Origin: Paraspadella gotoi
Lineage: Eukaryota; Chaetognatha
Reading direction: 5' to 3'
Length of the DNA: 64,000 nucleotides
Assembly (NCBI GenBank): GCA_051294375.1
Contig: CM119263.1
Location: forward strand, 27,120,611 to 27,184,610
The translations under genes and the position numbers were made by a program. Shown here piece after piece: positions 1-10,187 of the stretch; the first letter of the stretch is position 1; each line of letters opens with the position of its first letter. The notes beneath the pieces were generated by a model. It made no database searches and was not told the DNA's origin. It saw only the letters and a program-made list of their open reading frames with translations.

Positions 1-1347
1 ACGATCGAGTGGCGTGACGCGTTTACCTAAATTCGGTGATGGCGTTTCGCCTGAGGAGAAGCAGTTCTCATCGAGTTGCGCGGAATGGACGATCAAAAGC
101 GCATTATAAAATTGGGCATCTTTCACTTTTCATTATGATAACTAAGTTTAAGCCTTTTTTCGATAGTTAAAATAACATTCTTAACTTGAGCCTGAATTGC
201 TTTTATTTTTTATTTTTTCGATCGCCTATGGTGTGCGTTATGTGGACGGTTTGCACCCCATGCATTTTCAAAATCTCGCTCGTTATGCGATAAGCGATAA
301 CCGGTGGGTGGCTTGAATTCGAACCAGGTCTCGAAACGATAACCGCCTAAACCCCAGGGTAATAGAAAAGGATAAGAAAGAAAACAAAGGGGAGAACTAA
401 GATAAGAAAAGAAGGTATATGTAGGAAGAGGCATCAAAAATGGTAGGTCGGTTGGTAGGTGGATAGGTAATTCGAAAAGAAAATACGGCGAGTTTGAGAA
501 ATTGTTCAAAGATAATTTGTAGGAAATTGAGCCAGTATCCTAAAAGATAAATAAAAATTTGATTTAAATTTTAAATTAAACCTAAAGTGGGGAGATAAAA
601 ATCAGCAAATGGTTACAAACTAAAAAAAGAAGAATTTCGACGGCGTTAAAAATGCATTATGTGAAATGTGTGCATTTTGCGGCGGTACCAGGAGGAAACG
701 AATGTTCCAGGCATCGCTGTCGTCTTTGGCGCATGGCAGCGCCCTCACCGAACCTTTGACCTAGGGTTTAGGTTTTGATCGTTTTGGGTGGAGAAAAAGG
801 AGATAACATTGGTGGTTCGATTTTAACGGTGGCTGGGGTGGCAAAAGTGGTGGTGGTGGTGAATAGGTCAGTGGCACCCTTAGACCAAAAGGGCATCGCC
901 CGGTGGAAGGAAAAAAGTCTGATGCGCGGGCGCGGAACCCAAAAAGATAACCCCTTGGCCTAGACACGGCTAATGACGCTCTCTCTCTCTCGCTCTCTCT
1001 CTCTCTCCCTCCCTCTCTCCCCCTCTCTCTCTCTCTCTCCCACAAAAGGAGAACGTGTGGACGCAAACGAATGCTCTAGATTCGCTTCAAGGCCGGGGAA
1101 TCCAGGCACGAGAATGCACGGATGAAAGATAGTCTGCTATTGTTGGCCTTATCTGTCTAATTCTATTAAGTTAAATATAAATAAGTAGCATAATTCTTTA
1201 TCAGATACTTTTATTTGTATAATAGTACTCTAATTCAAAGTATAAGTAAAAACGCACTTTTCGATCGTGACACTATTTATACATGTTTTACACCTGTTGC
1301 ACCATACGCCTCAGACCTGTTTTTTTACTATCCTTCGTTGCAATTGT
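1..1347. other. Gene-poor flank downstream of the acyl-CoA synthetase gene
   Basis: I see no convincing coding region here. The stretch holds a CT-rich tract at about 978-1040. A possible minus-strand polyadenylation signal (AATAAA, read as tttatt at 1210-1215) lies about 135 bases past the stop codon of the neighbouring gene. A short tRNA-promoter-like pair sits at 315-356 on the minus strand: a B-box-like GGTTCGAATTC with an A-box-like segment about 30 bases upstream. That pair is too imperfect to call a tRNA gene. Confidence 0.5.
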
Positions 1348-4143
1348 CTATGCTAAGTTTTTCAACTCCTTAGTCATCGGTTTTCCAAAGTGAGATTTTG
1401 GAATCGCCTCCACGAACCTGACGCCTCCGCGCAGCCGATTCAAGACGCTCGTCCGCGCGGCGACGAAAGCTTCGAGTTCGGACGCCATTGTGTCGGAGGC
1501 GGCGACGTCCGACTTGAGAACAACGAAGGCTCTGGGTTCAACGGCCTCTTTAACGGTGACACCGGCGACGACGCATTCGGCGACTGCGGGGTGCGCCTGA
1601 AGGACCGCTTTGATTGTGGCGGGTGCCACGTGTTGGCTGGGGAATGAAGAAAAGTGGCAAAAAAGCCAAGATAACCAAAGACTGAACGGGATAAAAAATA
1701 ATGCCCACTTAATCAACCAACCCGTCCTTGTACGGAATGAGTTCCTTGATTCTGTCCGTGATAAAGAGATGTCCGTCCAAACTGAAGCGTCCAATATCGC
1801 CCGTGTGGAACCATCCGTCCACATCAAATACGGACGCAGTCGCTTCGGGAGCGTTCAAGTAGCCCTTCATTACTGAAGGACTACGAACGCAGACTTCGCC
1901 CTCGCTAGTCGAAGGAAGGTCCGATCCCGTGGAAGGATCCACGATCTTTGATAATCGGAAGCGGGAAAATGAAAATATTTATAAAAAGGATACTTGCAAT
2001 ATTATAGTCTTGTAAGAACTATTGAGCCTTTAATCCACCATGAATCTGCTTCGAAGTGGAGAGGAAATAAATCAACTTTATTGAATGAATGGAAAGTTTA
2101 TATTTTGTTGTTAAATTAATTTCTTTTACCTTCATTTCAACATTCGGAAAAGGAATTCCCGAAGATCCTTTCCGTCTCGCTCTCTCGTCACTTGGCGTCC
2201 TGGTGATTAGCAACACCTAAAAAAAAAAAATTCATTGGAACCGTTTAGTACGGTCGAGTCATGTCACGTCACTCAACATTGTTACGTCAATCTCGCCTCA
2301 GTGAGTCCATAGATTTGATATATATCGGAGATTTCGGTTCGATCGCGAAACGCGTTTTCGACTTCCGCCGAGAGAATGGCGCCGCCGGTCATAATCGTCC
2401 GGACTGAAGACAAATCCGGCGCCGGGGAGACGAGGCCCTTGGCGATCGAGGTAACGTGCCAACCGATCAGGAACACGACCCTGTTGGGTTGGGCCATATT
2501 TTCATAAAGTGCCCGACTTAAATTAATCTTAAATTTAGAATTTAAAAAGTTTTAAAATTCAAAGATTAGGTTATGGGCTCAAGAAAGATTAAAGTTAAAC
2601 TTAAAGGCTAGGTTAGGAATTTGGTTAAAGATTAAATTTATGATTTGGGTTAGGGTTAAAAGATAAGGTTAAGGACTGAGGTTGAGTATTTATTAAGAGG
2701 GCTAAAAGTCAGTTTATAGGTTAGGAACAATAATGAAACGCTCTCGAAAAATACAAATTTAAATTCGGCACAGAATAAGAGCTCGTATTAAGAAAAATAA
2801 AAAAAAATGGTTAATTCAACGCTGCGGCGACACGCCCTAAAAAAATTCTCCTCATACCCATCTTAGAAATTTACTTCATGCGGTAATCGCTAATTAGCTT
2901 CAAATCTCTCGCGACGTCGAAATCCGAGACGACAACGACGTTCGCCCGTCGCAGAGGAAATTTCATGGAAGCTAATTGCAGCCCTCCCACGTGGGCCATG
3001 GGAGCCTGACACATGGTCGCGTCTCCGGGTTCCATGTCGGCGAATCCCTCGTGCAACTGTTGCAACAGGTTGGCCACGATGGCGCGGTGCGTGTGGACGA
3101 TCCCCTTGGGCGATCCGGTGGTGCCGCTGCTGCTCTGCACGATCGCCGCGTCGTCGGCGGAGATTTTCGGCGGGCCGAGAAAGGCGGAGCCGTCGTCGGC
3201 GGAGAGGAAGGCGAACGGGATCGCATCTGTTGGTAGACCCAAAAATCGACAATTGTTCGAACCTCTTGAACTCATTCATAAAGTCCTCCTCGTTCTCTCT
3301 CTTCTTTTTGCTTCTTCTCTTTTTATCTCTCTTGTCTTATCTTATCTTGTCTTTTCTCTACTTTATTTTCTCTTCTCTTCTCTTTTCTTCTCTTCACTCA
3401 CCATCGTTCTTCCCTCCGACCTCGACGTCAAACACTATAAGCGTCTCTATCTGATCCGATTGGCAAAAGGCCTGTCTCGCCGTCTCCAAGTAATTCGAGG
3501 AACAGGCGATCACTTTGGCGCCTTTTTCTTCCGCCTGACGCTTTAATTCCGCGACATCGAGCGAAGTGTAGACCGGTGCGAAGACGCCGCCCAGCGCTAA
3601 CGTGGCGAAGCAGGTTATCGCGTATTCCACGCAGTTGGTCGAGATCACCGTCAAACCGTCTTCCTTTTTAAAATGTGTGGTTAATCAGTTATTAATGGGC
3701 TGAGACTCATAGATTAAAATTTTAGAATGGAATTCATAAACCACGCCTACGTTACTTCGTTGATAGCTTCACATATCTTCTCTTGATTCAATTTATTAAT
3801 ATATTAATAATATTATTAAATCATCATAAAAAATTATTTCGATTTTAAAATTATTCACTCATCTAAATGCTTAGAACAATTTGCTACTCACCTTTCCAAA
3901 CCCCCTCTTGGCCAACGCGCTGGCAACCCTCTCTGCCAAATCGACGATCCTCTTCGCGCTGAAGATCTCGCCGCTCGACGCGGATGTAAAAAGAATGTCC
4001 TCCGGATGTTGAAGAAAGCGTGACTTGATGAAAGTGAAGACGTCGACGGTCGGGATGTCCACGTCTGAAAACGGCGATCGAACCACGGTGGGTGCGGAGG
4101 CTGTTGGCGCCGGAGAGGCGGATGTTTTTGCGTAGGTTTCCAT
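1348..4143 (-). CDS. Acyl-CoA synthetase / 4-coumarate-CoA-ligase-like adenylating enzyme, 7 exons, ~572 aa
   Basis: This is an ANL-superfamily enzyme, which activates a carboxylic acid with ATP to an acyl-AMP and normally transfers it to CoA; the substrate cannot be read from sequence. My exon model, in transcript order, is 3892-4143, 3402-3663, 2875-3296, 2297-2480, 2130-2216, 1722-1945 and 1348-1636. Phases agree at every junction if one extra base is allowed in exon 3. Visible motifs are the P-loop SSSGTTGSPKG (residues ~226-236), YGLTE (~369-373), HTGD (~449-452), DRIKEL (~466-471) and the C-terminal catalytic lysine in KSHFGKPM (K~562). Length is typical of the family. The start ATG at 4141-4143 has a good context (CCATGG). 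The protein ends in KNLA, so there is no SKL-type peroxisomal signal. Oddities are a T run at 3241-3245 that needs one base fewer to keep frame, a GC rather than GT donor at 2295-2296, and a purine-rich intron at 3297-3401. It could be a recent pseudogene, but assembly error is likelier. Confidence 0.85.
1637..3891 (-). other. Six introns of the acyl-CoA synthetase-like gene
   Basis: Introns are 3664-3891, 3297-3401, 2481-2874, 2217-2296, 1946-2129 and 1637-1721 (80-394 bases). Clear GT donors stand at the first, second, third, fifth and sixth introns, for example GGTGAGT after 3892. The fourth intron (2217-2296) has no in-frame GT donor. A GC donor in GAG|GCGAGA gives phase 0 and a good family alignment. 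Intron 3 (2481-2874) contains degenerate GGTTAGG-like repeats. Confidence 0.7.
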
Positions 4144-4353
4144 GGAGACGGAAAACTCGAGTTTTAAACGGGGGAAAATTAAAAGTGATCCTTTTTTTAA
4201 ACGATGTTCCGTTCTACCTTATGCTTTTTTGAAAGCTCTTAAAATGAATCTGGAACAACTGGTTCGTGAACTTCGAACTCCTTTTAATGTACGTAGCTCA
4301 AGGAAAAGACGAGTGCTGAAGAAAACCTGAACTCGTTGAGTCGTAGAATCTAC

Positions 4354-5735
4354 TAAGGCGGAACAGGTTACAAACTAACAGAAGTCCGGTATAAATATTA
4401 TTAATGTGTTTATTAAAGATCGTGAAAATATAAAAAAAATAAGATTTATCTTATAGTTAAACGCATGGAAGCTATTTTATATTGTAGTCGGGCATTGCAT
4501 AAGTTCACCTATAAGCATTTAAGCATGATACCTTCAGTCGTGACCTAGTGGCTCATGACCACAAGGTACTACGGCGGGCCAAAATTGAACACTTTTTATA
4601 ACTTCAAGTTCTATCAAAAAAATTTATTTTTTCCTTCTATTACTAAATCGATTTTCAATGCAACTTGTTGAATTAGTGCATTGGGTTGTTGCAATGAAGC
4701 TTTTAAATAATTATTAATATATAACAATTAACAAAAATTTTTTATAAAAATTGTATTTTTTTAAGAACGGATTCCTATAGAGCTTGAAAGGTTAGATGAA
4801 GGTGAGTACTACAATTTTTTTTAAATTTTGACAACAAATTGGTTAAAAATAGAAAAAACCTTAAAAAATCATCATCATCATAATCATTAGCTGAATTTTA
4901 TAGTTTTTTAAAATTTTCATCAATAAAACAAAAAAAATTAAAAAATTTGTATTAATAACCTTTATCTAACTTTTAAAGCTCTATCAGAATCTATTAAAAA
5001 AAAAATTAATAACCAGTAAGGCGGGCCAGAATTTAACATTTTTTACAATATTAAAGTATTTTGATAATATAAAATAGCTTCCATGCCTTTAAATATAAGA
5101 TAAATCTTAAATTCTTTAATAAACATATTAAAAATATTCATACCGGACTTTTGATAGTTTGTAACCTGTTCCACCTTACTGGTTATTAAAGTCGGCCAAA
5201 ATTGAACACTCTTTATAATTTCTAGTTCTCTCAAAAAAAATTTTTTTTCTTCTACTACTAAATCGATTTTCAATGCAACTTTTTAAATTAGTTTATTGGG
5301 TTGTTGTACTGAAGCTTTTAAATATTTTTTAATATATAACAAATGCCAAAAAAATTGTTTTTAAATTTTATTTTTTAAGAACGGATTTATTTAGAACTTG
5401 AAAAGTTAAACGAAAGTTAGTACTACAATTTTTTTTAAATTTTGACAATAAATTGGTTAAAAATAAAAAAACCTTAAAAAAGAATCATCATTGGCTGAAT
5501 TTTATAGTTTTTTAAAATTTTCATTGATAAAATAAAAAAATTTTAAAAGTTGTATTAATAACCTTTATCTAATTTTTAAAGCTCTATCAAAATCTATTAA
5601 AAAAATTTAAAAAATTTATATAATAATAAAATAATCTTTAAATGCTTCCGTGCGCTTATAAATAAGCTAAATTTTAAATATTATTAACCATTATTTATTT
5701 GAGAGAACTTCTAGTTATCAACCTGTTCCGGCCTA
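4354..5735. mobile_element. Cluster of hAT-like miniature inverted-repeat elements
   Basis: The best copy is 5187-5735 (549 bases). It is flanked by perfect 8-base direct repeats CTGGTTAT at 5179-5186 and 5736-5743, begins TAAAGTCGGCC and ends GGCCTA. An 8-base target duplication is typical of hAT transposons. No transposase is present, so this is a non-autonomous element. Upstream, 4354-5178 is a rearranged composite of the same family: about 120 bases starting at 4354 (TAAGGCGGAACAGG) reappear inverted just before 5178. The interior is AT-rich, with an ATC-repeat core. Confidence 0.7.
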
Positions 5736-6312
5736 CTGGTTATGCAGTAATTGATATATTACTGAATACTTATTGCATTTTTCAACATTGAATAATAATA
5801 GTTACTCTATCAACGAAGAAAGTAGGCGTGGTTTATTTAGGAGAAGTTAGAGAAGTTTTATTTACACAAATAAACGAGAAGATAATAATAATTGAGGGAG
5901 ATTATAATGATTCAAACGGTGGTTTAAAATATCAAGAAAATAGTTCATGAACTTGGGAATTTTGATGTTAGTTTCCTGAGGGTAAGTTGAAGACTGCCTC
6001 GTTTCCTCTCTCATCTCTCTCCTGTCGATTCCGTGAGAAAACCCACCTTTCTGATTGGTCAAGAGAGAAGAAAAGGCAGAAAAGCCAAACGAGACAAACG
6101 AGACAAGCGAAACAAGCTCCAAAATCAGTATAATGTCAATGTCAGAGAGAATTTGTTTATGTCAATGTCTAATATCTTTCTGTCTCTCTCTCTCTCCCTT
6201 TCTCCCTTTCACCATTTAATTTCTTTTCACAATCTAACTCAATCTGTCCTCACCTTAACCTGTCCTCAAATCTGACCACTCTTCTTTTCTAAACTCTTTT
6301 TGGAAACTTTGG

Positions 6313-6371
<59 letters not shown>
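6313..6371. repeat. (CT)n microsatellite
   Basis: An uninterrupted CT dinucleotide run of about 59 bases. Its reading frames give only Ser-Leu or Arg-Glu runs and are not coding. Confidence 0.95.
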
Positions 6372-6377
<6 letters not shown>

Positions 6378-6424
6378 CTTTTGCACAAAAATAATTTCAA
6401 AATTCACAAAACAATTTGTTAACG

Positions 6425-6460
6425 CTGAAGAAGGCTTGTATGCAAGCCGAAACATGTACG
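6425..6460 (+). ncRNA. Hammerhead-like hairpin motif, copy 1
   Basis: The segment reads CTGAAGAA, a stem GGCTTG with loop TATG and CAAGCC, then GAAACATGTACG. The pieces CUGANGA and GAAA around a stem recall the hammerhead ribozyme core. Short flanks AACG and CGTT could form stem I, and ACATGT is palindromic. An extra A sits between the core and the stem, so it is not a canonical hammerhead. Similar motifs accompany Penelope-like retroelements in other animals. Activity is not shown. Confidence 0.35.
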
Positions 6461-6604
6461 TTTTAATACAAATAAAGTCGTTGTAGAAAAACATTAAAAA
6501 CTTCTTCCAATACGCAACCACAATGAAAAGAAAGGAAATTCACGAGGTCAATGTCATAAAAAAGAAAATGTAATGGAATGGAAATTTAAATTTTAAAAGG
6601 CAGT

Positions 6605-6905
6605 TGAAAAGGTCAGGCAGAAGTGACCGAGAGGGAAATCACGCCTCTCGGTGAGTGTGGATAGCCCCCACACTTAATGTGCACATTTGGTCTGGGCGAT
6701 TTTTCCGTCAGTTGCCTTGCTTTCCAGAACTTCGGATCCGGCGGTAGACTTGCTACCGGTGGTTTAATCGGCCCGTCACTCTTTTTACAAGGTCTGTCCC
6801 GACCAGAGATAGAACCCGTGACCATTGGGTTCGGAGATGAAGGGATAGCCTCGGGCGCTATTACGGTGCTGATGGAAGGAACAGTCGTTTCCAACGGGTA
6901 GTGAT
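6605..6905 (-). mobile_element. Possible tRNA-derived SINE
   Basis: On the minus strand a B-box-like CGGGTTCTATCTC is followed by GGTCGGGACAGACC, an arrangement common at the end of tRNA-derived SINE heads. A non-tRNA body of about 200 bases follows, ending in CTCTCGGTCACTTCTGCC. No second copy lies in this window and no target duplication was found, so the call rests on the promoter-like head only. Confidence 0.3.
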
Positions 6906-7539
6906 ATTACATCCCTACAAAGTCTCGCTTTCTCTTAATTCGAGCGTTTTGTCAATTATTTTAAGGACAATATTTTCTCGCGAAAACTCGGGACGTACTT
7001 TTTATATTCGTTTAAATGACCAAAGCAGAAACAATAATTTAAAAACAAGTCCTCCCCTTCTGAAATCAAATGCTTAACATCCAATAACGAATGCAGCACC
7101 ATTATGGAATTAAAAGGCTGCCGCCGCCGCCGCCGCCGCCTCTCCGCCGCCGCCGCCGCTGCCGAAAGCAACCATCGTTGTGGGGGGGAGAGGATTTTAT
7201 CGACGCGGAGATCGCCCGGGCTCAGGAAATGCAGCATTCGCAGAAAAAATTGGGTAAAAGAGACGAAACTCAAACTGGGTTTTGTCCGCGACCTAATTCC
7301 GTGGTTTAGCCCATTGGCGTTGCAGCTTCACTATCTTGAGCAAATTCGAGTTTTCGGTTTTTATTTATTTTCCGAGTCAAATTAAGTCAAAAAGTTATGA
7401 AAGGTAAATTTTGTTCAGTAAACTCGACACCGGGAATTTTTAAAATGGTAAATTATTCTTGGTTTTTGATTTAAGAAAAAGTTTAAAGATTATAAAAAAC
7501 GAGGGCAGGGAAGTTAAAACTTTTTTCTACCTCTTTTTT

Positions 7540-7584
<45 letters not shown>

Positions 7585-8394
7585 TCTCCCACTCATCTTC
7601 CAATATTCCGGTTCGCGAGATAAATTTCGCTGCGCAGCGCAGGACGTCAGACCACGCCATCCGCTGAGCCGTCTCTGTGACAAGCGGCATTCGGCCGGCC
7701 GGCCCGCCGCCGCCGCCGCCGCCCACCACGCTCTTCCTTATCCTTCATCTTTGCTGACAGTAACTTCTTATCCGGCGCGGGGCTTCAGTGAAAACCCCGT
7801 CATTGGCTGCCACCGGGTCGATAGCGAGTCAAACAACAAGAGTGGTGGTGGTGAAATCGAGAGAGTAGGTGATGGAGCGTGAGGGACACTCGGTCCCTCT
7901 CCCCGCGTCTCTGGAGACCCTCGCCCTCGTAATGGAATGCCCCGTTTTTCCTTCCATCCCCGGAGAAAAGACCCAAAATCTATAATTCTCGGGCGGAGAG
8001 AAAACGAAAAAACAAATGTCACGGGTTGGAAAATCGAACGAATTTGAAAGATTTAATTTTAAGGATGGAATGGAATCATGAAACAGGGCGGATAAAAGTT
8101 ATTGCAAAATATTGCCGAAATTTCCGCAATGTGCACGATCGGTTTGATTGTATTGACCGTCGTCGTTTCTTTTGTGAAGTGCGAAAAGTTTTTTACGGAT
8201 ATAATTTTAACTTTAAATAAAGTATTGATGTTAATTACTTGAAGGTAAGTTTAAGACTGTTTACGTTCTCTCTATCATATCTCAGCCGTCGGTTTTCTTG
8301 AGGGAAGCCTCCTCTCTGATTGGTCCATCAGAAGATAAAACGGAGAAGTCGAGAGAGGCAAGCTACTTTACCAATCAGATCCATTTTAAATAGG
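6906..8394. other. Non-coding stretch with CCG and CT repeats
   Basis: A CCG trinucleotide tract at about 7120-7160 has a smaller one at about 7707-7723. A (CT)n array lies at 7542-7579. The interval 7600-8000 is GC-rich but has no convincing gene. The second copy of the ~100-base dispersed repeat is at 8229-8325. Confidence 0.45.
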
Positions 8395-8890
8395 GGTAGC
8401 CGCACTCAATAGGGTGAGTCAAAAATTTAGAGTGAGTACATGCTCAAACGAATATTTGGACATTTTTAAGAATACTTTCAATGGACAAAAAATTTCTAAT
8501 ATGGCTCTATACCCTAGTAATTAATTTTTTAATATTTATTTATAGATAGGAAAGGCCAAAAAATTTTTTTTGAATTTTTAAATTTTAAGACCAGATTCAG
8601 ATAGCTCATAAAAAGTTGTCTACACAAAGTATGATTCTTTTTTAAAAATTTTTACGATAAGTGTGTCAAAAATAAGAAAAACTATTAAAAATCATCATCA
8701 TCATCATCTTTCGATGATTTTATCAGTTTTTTTATATTTTCACTTAGAAAACGTAAGAATTTTTAAAAGCTGTAATTATATTTCTTGTTTAACTTTTTAT
8801 GCTCTATCAGAATCCATCAAAAAATTTTAAGATTTTAAAAAAATATTTTTTGCTCTATATAGTAATATAATATTTTTAATTAGGCGAGTA
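8395..8890 (+). mobile_element. Second miniature-element family, copy 1
   Basis: About 500 AT-rich bases match, with divergence, the reverse complement of roughly 37.26-37.78 kb. Shared landmarks are GCTCAAACGA near the left end, TAGGAAAGGC, a GTATGATTC stretch, an ATCATCATC core and CTCTATCAGAATCCATC. The overall plan resembles the hAT-like family at 5.2 kb, so the two may be related. The ends are not sharply defined. Confidence 0.5.
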
Positions 8891-9340
8891 CCCTCAGAAG
8901 AAAGCATTTTTGACAAAAAATATTTTAATACCATAATCTATGGTCATGATAGATTATTTTAACGCTGTATACATTAGCATTTAAATTTCATCGGCTATGG
9001 CTATTTTAAAGCCCTCTTTGATATTTTATTTTCTCTTTTTGTATATCCTCATTTTCTAACCAAAATATCATGTTTGTTTTGGCCGTTAACGATTCCCCTA
9101 GATCGTTATCTTCTAAAGTATATTCATTCAATTTTCGGCTCCTAATTGTTTGTTTTACGACTATTTTTGCCTTTTTTTTCGGGTTAAGGCGGCAATGATT
9201 CGCTTTTGTCGAGGAGCTTCGTCGCTTGGCAACGAAAAGAGTTTGTTGCTCTTTTCTTTTCCAGTGTTTTGGATTCAACGATAAACATTTCTCTCGATTC
9301 GCTTTCGCGTTGAAAGCAGCCTGGCGAACTTAGTACCGAT
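8891..9340. other. Unassigned sequence
   Basis: No supported gene. A 90-codon open frame at 9006-9278 on the minus strand is lysine-rich and matches nothing I recognise. Confidence 0.4.
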
Positions 9341-9648
9341 GAATCCTTTTTTCGCCCTTTTCTTTATCACTCTTTTAAAAGTCTGTTTGCCATTTTTCTT
9401 TCTTTGTTTATTTTTCTCTCGCTCTTTCTCTCTCTAATTTCTTTTTCTTTCTTTCTCTCTCTTTCTGACGCGTCCCTATTTTATAACTCTCTTAATCCCG
9501 CGCCACTCTTACCTCGTCCGTCCAATTAAACCTTTACGACACCTGTGGCTTAGATTCGATCGCGCCTCCCCTCCTCCGGCTCTACTTTCGTTCCATCGCA
9601 TTCGTATTAAGCCTTCAAGTTCCATTAGGCATTCTATTGTTTGGTTTA

Positions 9649-9649
<1 letters not shown>

Positions 9650-9726
<77 letters not shown>

Positions 9727-9733
9727 TCTCTCC
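9650..9733. repeat. (CT)n microsatellite
   Basis: A CT run with a few interruptions just upstream of the GC-rich segment. The equivalent place in the second copy of the block (about 15105-15205) is broken up by other bases. Confidence 0.9.
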
Positions 9734-9779
9734 ATAACACCATCCGATTTTTCATTTCAAACACCTGATTCCATTTTTT

Positions 9780-10187
9780 TCATCGATCTTGCACGATGAT
9801 TCGCTGATTCGATGATTCAAGCTGATTCGCTCGACGCCGTATGATTTGGATTATTGTGGGCGTCGCCGCAGGAGGGGGCGGCGCCAGTTGCGACATTGGA
9901 TCTGCTGCAGGTGGAATAGCAAACGGTAGTAGCGGGGGTGGGGGGCGTTTGTATGGTCGACAACGCCTCGGCGCCTGTGGCGGCGGCAGGTCTTGCGCGT
10001 GGACCGGTGTAAATATACCGCCACAGGATCCCCGGGCCAAGACATTACTCAGGTTCTCTAGGCCCGAGAGGAGTCTGATAAGACTGCTACCATAGTGACA
10101 GAGAGAGAGCGCGCGAGTAGTGGGGGCATAGGCGTTTGTCGTAGCGTACCCTGAGAAGGTTGAGTGTTCGATAGTAGGGCTCACCAC
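9780..10187 (-). CDS. Possible proline-rich coding exon
   Basis: This is an open frame of 135 codons ending at a stop at 9780-9782. Its middle is proline-rich (LPPPQAPRRC, RPPPPLLPF, LAPPPPAATP) and it ends RRRANQLESSNQ then RIIVQDR. GC-rich third codon positions resemble those of the acyl-CoA synthetase exons, and the frame has a plausible charged tail. I do not recognise a family. The matching sequence at about 15.27-15.6 kb is broken by indels, as expected if that copy is error-rich. The 5' limit is unknown; the first ATG-like codon is not persuasive. Chance opening in GC-rich DNA remains possible. Confidence 0.28.
   Translation of the reverse strand: MVSPTIEHSTFSGYATTNAYAPTTRALSLCHYGSSLIRLLSGLENLSNVLARGSCGGIFTPVHAQDLPPPQAPRRCRPYKRPPPPLLPFAIPPAADPMSQLAPPPPAATPTIIQIIRRRANQLESSNQRIIVQDR

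Larger units (their letters stand above)
5744..6600. other. Non-coding stretch with a dispersed ~100-base repeat, a CT microsatellite and a hairpin motif
   Basis: No coding region is supported. Positions 5962-6064 resemble 8229-8325; both contain a GGTAAGT and a CTGATTGGTC box. A (CT)n array occupies about 6313-6371. The segment 6425-6460 is a plus-strand copy of the hairpin motif also seen at 32.4 and 38.4 kb. Confidence 0.5.

Noticed and set aside
315-356. tRNA gene on the minus strand
   Set aside because: Only A-box and B-box-like pieces are present; no acceptor stem or anticodon arm can be folded.
3013-3546. Plus-strand 177-codon frame over the acyl-CoA synthetase
   Set aside because: Antisense of exon 3 and the purine-rich intron; the minus strand carries the conserved motifs.
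6613-6894. 93-codon minus-strand frame
   Set aside because: It coincides with the tRNA-like SINE candidate and shows no family match.
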